From JANYHF01 sp031367715 (GTDB lineage: Bacteria; Pseudomonadota; Alphaproteobacteria; Rhizobiales; Hyphomicrobiaceae), in NCBI GenBank assembly GCA_031367715.1, contig JANLQJ010000179.1, positions 1 to 39,071 of the forward strand: a DNA stretch of 39,071 bases. Direction: 5' to 3'. Made by a program: the position numbers and the translations under genes. Under the pieces are notes generated by a model. The model did not search any database. It saw nothing but the letters and a program-made list of their open reading frames with translations, and was not told where the DNA came from. This document shows, one piece after another, positions 33,300 to 39,071 of the stretch. The first letter of the stretch is position 1, and each line of letters begins with the position of its first letter.

Positions 33300-33719
33300 A
33301 TGAACGTCGGTGGCATCAATCATCTGGCTGTGGTCGCAGCGGCGGTGGCTAGCTGGATCTTTGGCGCGATCTACTATGGCGTACTCGGCGCCCAATGGGC
33401 GGCAGCGGTTGGTAAGTCCAAGGACGAGCTGATGCCGGGTGGGCGGCCAACGACAGCAACTTTGCTGATTAGCTTCATCGCCCAGATCGTGATGGCCGAA
33501 ATGTTGGCTGGCTCCATCGCTCATCTCGGGGTGGGTCAGCTCAGCGTCAAGAACGCCATGATCTCGGCCGCCTTCATCTGGGTCGGCTTTGTGCTGACAG
33601 TCCTGGTGACGACCCACGGCTATCAGGGCAACAAGCGCTCACTGACCCTCATCGACGGCGCCCACTGGCTGGGCGTGCTGCTGATCCAGGCCCTTGTTGT
33701 CGGCCTGATGGGCGTCTGA
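33300..33719 (+). CDS. DUF1761 membrane protein, copy 2
   Basis: A 139-residue protein with four predicted helices and the DUF1761 pattern VAAAVASWIFGAIYYGVLGA followed by QWAAAVGKSKDEL, then FIAQIVMAEMLAGSIAHLGV, FIWVGFVLTVLVTTHGYQGN and a final IDGAHWLGVLLIQALVVGLM. It shares order and motifs with copy 1 (FxWVGF, LIDGxHWL). The start ATG follows AAGGATCGATCCC. The last 81 bp overlap the 3' end of the convergent DMT exporter gene, an unusually long antisense overlap. Function unknown. Confidence 0.8.
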   Translation: MNVGGINHLAVVAAAVASWIFGAIYYGVLGAQWAAAVGKSKDELMPGGRPTTATLLISFIAQIVMAEMLAGSIAHLGVGQLSVKNAMISAAFIWVGFVLTVLVTTHGYQGNKRSLTLIDGAHWLGVLLIQALVVGLMGV

Positions 33720-34622
33720 GGCGAACGTCGCCAGCGGGCTCGCCGGCTGCGTCGCCCGGTTGTTGAGCCACAGCGATGCCATCAGCAGGGCGAGGCTCAC
33801 GAGCAGCCACAGATCGATGCTCTCGCCGAACAGCGCAAAGCCGAACAGCACGGCGGCGGGTGTGGCGACATAAACCGCTTGCACCGTCGACACCGGGCCA
33901 AGATAGCGGATCATGTTGAAATAGCAGACGCGTTCGACAATCCACATAACAGTGGTCGCCAATAGCAACAGATAGCCCGCCGGATGCAGGATCAGCGTGC
34001 TGCCGCCGACGGGATCGATCCACAACAGCAGTGGCAGGCACAGCACACCTGACGCAAAGGACTCGACCACCCCGGCCGTCAGTGCCGGCATGCCCTTGGG
34101 CCACGCCATCGAGGTAAAGCTATTGTAGCTGGCATAGAGCAACGGCAGCGCGAACGTGGCCCAGACCCACCAATCGATACCCGCAAGGCTGGCCCCTGGC
34201 CGCGTCACGATCACGACGATGCAGGACGCCAGTCCCACGATCAGGGCCAGCAGCCGCTGCCAGCTGTAGCGTTCGCGACCGAGCAGTAGGGCGAACGCAA
34301 AGGTCCACAAGGGCGTGGTCGAGATGACCACCGCTGACAGCGTCACCGGCACATGCCGGATAGCCGCCAGCCCGATACCCCAGGGGATGTTGAGTAGCAG
34401 GCCACAGCCCAATCCGAAGAGGATTTCCGGACGGCCAATCGTCAGCCGTTCGCCCATCGCGCGCTGCAAGGCCGTCAGCCCCAGGCCGACGCCGAAGCCC
34501 GACGCCACCAGGATGTGCGTCACCGGCACGCCCGTCAGCCCCATGCCTTTGTTGAGCACGGGCGAGATGCCCCAGAACAGGCCCAGGCCGATGACGAACA
34601 AGATTTGCGTTAGGCCCGACAT
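33639..34622 (-). CDS. EamA/DMT family transporter, second copy
   Basis: A 327-residue exporter-type membrane protein with about ten helices: LFVIGLGLFWGISPVLNKGM at the start, LTALQRAMGERLTIGRPEIL loop, VVISTTPLWTFAFALLLGRE, LALIVGLASCIVVIVTRPGA, then repeat 2 ending VQAVYVATPAAVLFGFALFG and LLVSLALLMASLWLNNRATQ. After that last helix is a hydrophilic tail of about 40 residues, of which the final 27 or so are read antisense to the DUF1761 gene. The tail is not typical of the family and looks like stop-codon loss. The substrate is unknown. It is divergent from acetyl-CoA synthetase across 91 bp. Confidence 0.82.
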   Translation of the reverse strand: MSGLTQILFVIGLGLFWGISPVLNKGMGLTGVPVTHILVASGFGVGLGLTALQRAMGERLTIGRPEILFGLGCGLLLNIPWGIGLAAIRHVPVTLSAVVISTTPLWTFAFALLLGRERYSWQRLLALIVGLASCIVVIVTRPGASLAGIDWWVWATFALPLLYASYNSFTSMAWPKGMPALTAGVVESFASGVLCLPLLLWIDPVGGSTLILHPAGYLLLLATTVMWIVERVCYFNMIRYLGPVSTVQAVYVATPAAVLFGFALFGESIDLWLLVSLALLMASLWLNNRATQPASPLATFASDAHQADNKGLDQQHAQPVGAVDEGQ

Positions 34623-34713
34623 GTGACCCTGCCAAAAAGGATGGTTGCCCCCATTGCGCGATGCTCTCTAATATCGTGCCCAACAACGAGAATTCGATCC
34701 GGGAGGACTGACG

Positions 34714-36663
<1,950 letters not shown>

Positions 36664-36668
36664 GGAGT

Positions 36669-37070
36669 TTACCGAGTCCTCAGCGGCCGGGGCTTGTTGC
36701 CCGAGATGGGAAGTTCATAGAGCGCTCCCGGCTGGGCGCTTCGGGCTAGGTTCAGTATGTTGTCCCACAGTGCGCATAGCCGCTCGAGTTGCTTCAAAAC
36801 TGGCGCTTTGTTGAGGCTAGGCGCCATAAAAAATCCAGTCAATTCAGAGTTCATTATGACATGGCGTTCGGCATGATTGCGAGTAATTCGGCGATCACCT
36901 GAGATGACGATCCAGTGGCCTTCGTTACTTAGGTTTCGGATCCAATCAGCATCCGAAATATCGCGAGGAAACTTGTCGATGAGTGCGACAACTTCATGTT
37001 CGTCATTGAACAAGCCCTGCAACGCGCGTGCAAGCGTGAAGGACAAATTGTGATCGAAGAAGACTTTCAC
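36669..37070 (-). CDS. PIN-like (DUF5615/VapC45-type) toxin candidate
   Basis: A 133-residue protein with a PIN-like nuclease pattern: MKVFFDHNLSFTLARALQGL at the N terminus (Asp6), FPRDISDADWIRNLSNEGHW in the middle, VISGDRRITRNHAERHVI, and a helical C terminus. The spaced acidic residues (D6, the DAD cluster, GD) fit the DUF5615/VapC45 families, in which the protein is the RNase partner of a DUF433-type antitoxin. It overlaps the upstream gene by four bases (ATGA), so translation is coupled. It converges with acsA, five bases between stops. Toxicity is inferred. Confidence 0.75.
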   Translation of the reverse strand: MKVFFDHNLSFTLARALQGLFNDEHEVVALIDKFPRDISDADWIRNLSNEGHWIVISGDRRITRNHAERHVIMNSELTGFFMAPSLNKAPVLKQLERLCALWDNILNLARSAQPGALYELPISGNKPRPLRTR

Positions 37071-37813
37071 GCTGCTCGGAGCTCGGCCTCAAACTTCATC
37101 GCGTCTCGAACAACCTGAAGTGGTAAATCGAACAGAAAAGCTACCCGGGAAACAGATCCCTCTGCCTTGACTGCCTGATCCAAAGCCACGGTGGGTGTGC
37201 CGGTCCCGGCAGCGATCGGCTGACCGAAGGCGCGTCTCGGATCGATAACAATGCTGTCTTTGCCAGCAAGAAGACGCCAGCGTGTTACGATCCTTTCGTC
37301 AAAGTCCAGATCTTTGAACGTCTGCGAGACAACGTTCCGGAACACGAACTGCCGATGCTTGAGATCGAGCAGGCTCCGAAGTTCGTCATCACTTTGGTTG
37401 TCATTCGAAGTCGCGGCAACGGCATTTGCCTGTTCGACAAAGTCGAAGAAGATCGTGCGGCCGTCGGTGCGGAACTGCCGAGTAGAAAAGGGATGCTCGT
37501 CCGCAATGCAGTCGCGCGCGTAGTTCAGGCAGCGGCGGATCGTCGAAAGACCGAGACCTTGTTTTACGAACGCATTTACAAAACGCAGTTCAACAAGATC
37601 GCGAAACCCCAGTTCTTGATGATTGTCGAATTTTGGAAGTTGTGGCGCCCAGAGGGCTGGCATGCTCCGAAGCTCATCACCGATCTTGTAGTTATGCCCG
37701 GACAGCCACCTCCGGATTTTTTGGGCAGGCATCCTTACAAGCTGCGCGGCCTCAGACGTCGTATAAAATCCAATCCCCAGTGGGATGTTGATCGCAGTGG
37801 GTTGAGTTGGCAT
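37067..37813 (-). CDS. MerR-like HTH plus DUF433 antitoxin candidate (VapB45-like)
   Basis: A 248-residue two-domain protein. The N terminus has a MerR-like winged helix (YTTSEAAQLVRMPAQKIRRW, residues about 17-36) and a continuing GFRDLVELRFVNAFVKQGLG helix. The C-terminal part (DPRRAFGQPIAAGTGTPTVA ... VSRVAFLFDLPLQVVRDAMK) matches the DUF433 pattern of antitoxins. The four-base overlap with the PIN-like gene and the HTH support a type II antitoxin that represses its own promoter. The ATG at 37813 is 13 bp from a perfect 12-bp palindrome. The region is somewhat AT-richer than the neighbours. Confidence 0.75.
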   Translation of the reverse strand: MPTQPTAINIPLGIGFYTTSEAAQLVRMPAQKIRRWLSGHNYKIGDELRSMPALWAPQLPKFDNHQELGFRDLVELRFVNAFVKQGLGLSTIRRCLNYARDCIADEHPFSTRQFRTDGRTIFFDFVEQANAVAATSNDNQSDDELRSLLDLKHRQFVFRNVVSQTFKDLDFDERIVTRWRLLAGKDSIVIDPRRAFGQPIAAGTGTPTVALDQAVKAEGSVSRVAFLFDLPLQVVRDAMKFEAELRAA

Positions 37814-37826
37814 GACGCGGTCTTGG

Positions 37827-37838
37827 CTCCAATTGGAG
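37827..37838. promoter_or_regulatory. Palindrome CTCCAATTGGAG, candidate operator
   Basis: A perfect 12-bp palindrome 13 bp upstream of the antitoxin start codon. The adjacent gene product carries a MerR-like DNA-binding domain, so this could be its autoregulatory site. The rest of 37839-38122 (about 280 bp) is pyrimidine-rich leader or promoter DNA for the cold-shock gene; I see no gene in it. Confidence 0.35.
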
Positions 37839-38122
37839 ACTGGGTCTTAGAGTACAGAATCAGAATTCGGGTGCGACGGTCAAGGCATCGTTACTCTGAA
37901 TGCAATTTCCATCGACCCACCCACCCCCAAAAATCCGCCCTTGCATCCCACCCGCACCCGTGCTACCCACACGCCCATCGAGTTTGGCCGGACGACCGAG
38001 CCCCTACGCCGTGGCCCAGCCAAGCGCACGTTCAGACCCCCCCAGCAAAATTCGATATCTGATCATCCTCGCGCACAGCGTGAGGCCTGATCTGCTACTC
38101 TGGACGTCACAAAGGAAAGTCT

Positions 38123-38332
38123 ATGGAAACCGGCATCGTCAAATTCTACAATGATCAAAAAGGCTTCGGCTTCATCACCCCGGACAAGGGCGGCAAGGAC
38201 GTGTTCGTTCACGCCACTGCCCTTGAGCGCGCTGGCATGCGCGGTCTGGCCGAAGGCCAGAAGGTCGCTTTCGACACCGAAGCCGATCGCCGCACCGGCA
38301 AGATCGCTGTCGCCAATATCAAGGCGGCCTAA
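38123..38332 (+). CDS. Cold-shock domain protein (CspA family)
   Basis: A 69-residue single cold-shock domain that binds single-stranded RNA and DNA and melts RNA structure. RNP1 is KGFGFITP and RNP2 is DVFVHATAL; the start METGIVKFYNDQ and the end RTGKIAVANIKAA are typical. The ATG follows AAAGGAAAGTCT, a good ribosome-binding site. It is followed four bases later by an intrinsic terminator, so it is a monocistronic gene. Whether it is cold-induced cannot be read from the sequence; the upstream 300 bp may include a regulatory leader. Confidence 0.95.
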   Translation: METGIVKFYNDQKGFGFITPDKGGKDVFVHATALERAGMRGLAEGQKVAFDTEADRRTGKIAVANIKAA

Positions 38333-38336
38333 GGCG

Positions 38337-38361
38337 TCGGGACTTCGGTCCCGATGTTTTT
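38337..38361 (+). terminator. Intrinsic terminator of the cold-shock gene
   Basis: Stem TCGGGAC / GTCCCGA closed by a stable TTCG tetraloop, followed by TGTTTTT. It starts four bases after the stop codon. Textbook rho-independent form. Confidence 0.9.
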
Positions 38362-38373
38362 AGCAATCCGGCA

Positions 38374-38410
38374 GAGCCGCTCCTCAAGAAGGGGCGGCTT
38401 TGTTGTTTTT
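38374..38410 (+). terminator. Second terminator-like hairpin
   Basis: AGCCGC (38375-38380) pairs with GCGGCT (38394-38399) around a 13-nt segment that can add inner CC/GG pairs, followed by TTGTTGTTTTT. It probably backs up the first terminator. Confidence 0.65.
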
Positions 38411-38426
38411 GGGGTGGCGCTCGAAA

Positions 38427-38484
38427 ATGTCATCCCGGATGCGCTGCGGCGTTTTGACGGTGCTGCGCTGACCCGGCATGACAT
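38427..38484. repeat. REP-type inverted repeat ATGTCATCCCGG ... CCGGCATGACAT
   Basis: ATGTCATCCCGG (38427-38438) faces CCGGCATGACAT (38473-38484), with further pairing between GCGCTGC and GCTGCGC inside. This form (GTCATCCCGG-type) is common in Hyphomicrobiales intergenic DNA. No gene is supported in 38411-38602. Confidence 0.55.
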
Positions 38485-38527
38485 CAGGCGCCTGCCGTGT
38501 TGCAACGCGCCTTAGCCGCCCTGAGAT

Positions 38528-38572
38528 CCCGTGTCGGCGGCGCACCGTGAAGAACGCAGCGCCGCGCACGGG
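38528..38572. repeat. Long GC-rich hairpin before the YkgJ-type gene
   Basis: CCCGTG-TC-GGCGGCGC pairs with GCGCCGC-G-CACGGG across a 15-nt loop, ending about 30 bp before the chosen start codon. It may sequester the leader or be another REP-type unit. Confidence 0.5.
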
Positions 38573-38602
38573 ACGACAGGACTACGACGAGCGAGAGATC
38601 GA

Positions 38603-38902
38603 TTGTCCCCAACCTCCTCCCCCTGCCAGACCTGCGGCGCTTGCTGCGAGTATTCGGCCGATTGGCCGCGTTTCACGCTGGAAAGCGATGCGACGCTCGC
38701 GCTGATCCCAGAAAAATTCATCGCAGCCAATCTCTCGGGCATGCGCTGTCTGGGCGACCGTTGCTCGGCGCTCAGCGGCACGGTCGGCACCGCGACGGCC
38801 TGCACCATCTACGCCATCCGTCCCGAAGTCTGCCGCGCCTGCCAGCCCGGCGACGATGCCTGCAGCATGGCGCGCCAGCGGCACGGACTGCCGCCGCTGT
38901 AA
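38603..38902 (+). CDS. YkgJ family cysteine-cluster protein
   Basis: A 99-residue protein of the YkgJ family, thought to bind zinc or iron-sulfur through clustered cysteines. Seen: CQTCGACCEYSADWPRFTLE at the N terminus, GMRCLGDRCSALSG, and CTIYAIRPEVCRACQPGDDA; this gives the C-x2-C-G-x-C-C ... C ... C-x3-R-P-x-x-C-R-x-C pattern. The start is TTG at 38603, six bases after GAGAG; the frame is open upstream to 38531 but that part overlaps a hairpin and has no family similarity. It converges with the next gene, one base between the stops. Function is unknown. Confidence 0.82.
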   Translation: MSPTSSPCQTCGACCEYSADWPRFTLESDATLALIPEKFIAANLSGMRCLGDRCSALSGTVGTATACTIYAIRPEVCRACQPGDDACSMARQRHGLPPL

Positions 38903-38903
38903 A

Positions 38904-39071
38904 CTAGTACCCAGCCCGCCTTGCGTGCTGCACCGCCAGCGCCGCCAGCGGTTCGACATGCTGCGAATAGCGCTCGGCCTGCGCCGAACTCGCATTCCCC
39001 CGCAGCATCCGTCCGCGGATGCCATGGCAGATGGCGGCGAAGCGGAACAGATTGTAGGCGTGGTAGAAATC
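38904..39071 (-). CDS. C terminus of a phosphotransferase family (APH-like) protein, partial
   Basis: The last 55 codons of a gene that enters from the right edge, ending at TAG (38904-38906). The deduced residues include DFYHAYNLFRFAAICHGIRG and a tail RYSQHVEPLAALAVQHARRA. The F-Y-x-A-x-N-L-F-R-x-A-A-I-x-x-G-I pattern is the C-terminal helix of the aminoglycoside-phosphotransferase-like proteins often linked to acyl-CoA dehydrogenases (ACAD10/11-type). Only this piece is visible, so substrate and context cannot be judged. Confidence 0.7.
   Translation of the reverse strand, partial: DFYHAYNLFRFAAICHGIRGRMLRGNASSAQAERYSQHVEPLAALAVQHARRAGY

Noticed and set aside
34643..34660. A possible sigma-54 promoter (TGG...TTGC) upstream of acsA.
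   Set aside because: The spacing between GG and GC is one base too long, and sigma-54 promoters tolerate spacing changes poorly.

Overview
The window reads as chromosomal DNA of a high-GC alphaproteobacterium. The evidence is the run rph-rdgB-hemW-rsmI-yraN, an F1 ATP synthase operon in the order atpH-A-G-D-C, the RpoN N-terminal and RpoN-box sequences, and the gpsA-EVE-methyltransferase run. The genus cannot be fixed from the sequence; an unclassified Hyphomicrobiales or Rhodospirillales lineage is my best guess. No tRNA, rRNA, CRISPR array, transposase or prophage gene was seen.

Layout. Positions 1-6325 hold housekeeping genes on the minus strand (yraN, rsmI, hemW, rdgB, rph) plus a divergent LpoA-like lipoprotein gene. 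Positions 6515-13585 are catabolic: an acyl-CoA dehydrogenase, a nucleotidyltransferase-fold protein, the two subunits of an NAD-dependent dihydropyrimidine dehydrogenase (preA, preT) and a lone Tat-exported family-5 solute-binding protein. A DEAD-box RNA helicase follows, then a Panacea-type toxin-antitoxin pair and the ATP synthase operon (16975-23482, minus strand). Positions 23762-28673 hold an outer-membrane barrel protein, a DMT exporter, rpoN, gpmA and an acetyltransferase. Positions 28744-36663 hold an AT-hook protein, gpsA, an EVE-domain protein, two tandem methyltransferases, two tandem DUF1761 membrane proteins, a second DMT exporter and acetyl-CoA synthetase. The end holds a DUF433/PIN-like toxin-antitoxin pair, a cold-shock protein, a YkgJ-type cysteine-cluster protein and the 3' end of a phosphotransferase gene.

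The most unusual region is the ATP synthase operon. Each junction downstream of atpA carries extra genes. Between atpA and atpG, and again between atpG and atpD, sits a two-gene module: a 76-78 residue protein followed by a 94-residue VapD (Cas2-fold RNase toxin) homologue. Between atpD and atpC sits a small acidic four-cysteine protein. The two VapD modules are diverged paralogues, are on the same strand as atp, and have short or overlapping spacings, so they are probably co-transcribed with an essential energy operon. A Panacea pair with a two-helix membrane protein, in visibly AT-richer DNA, lies directly downstream. With the DUF433/PIN pair this makes four toxin-antitoxin-like modules in 39 kb.

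A second theme is repeats that abut gene 3' ends. A non-coding element of about 170 bp with terminal inverted repeats occurs three times (two complete, one partial), always just after a gene. In two cases its terminal TAA is the gene's stop codon. One methyltransferase gene ends in a sequence resembling an arm of a palindrome found 36 bp further on.
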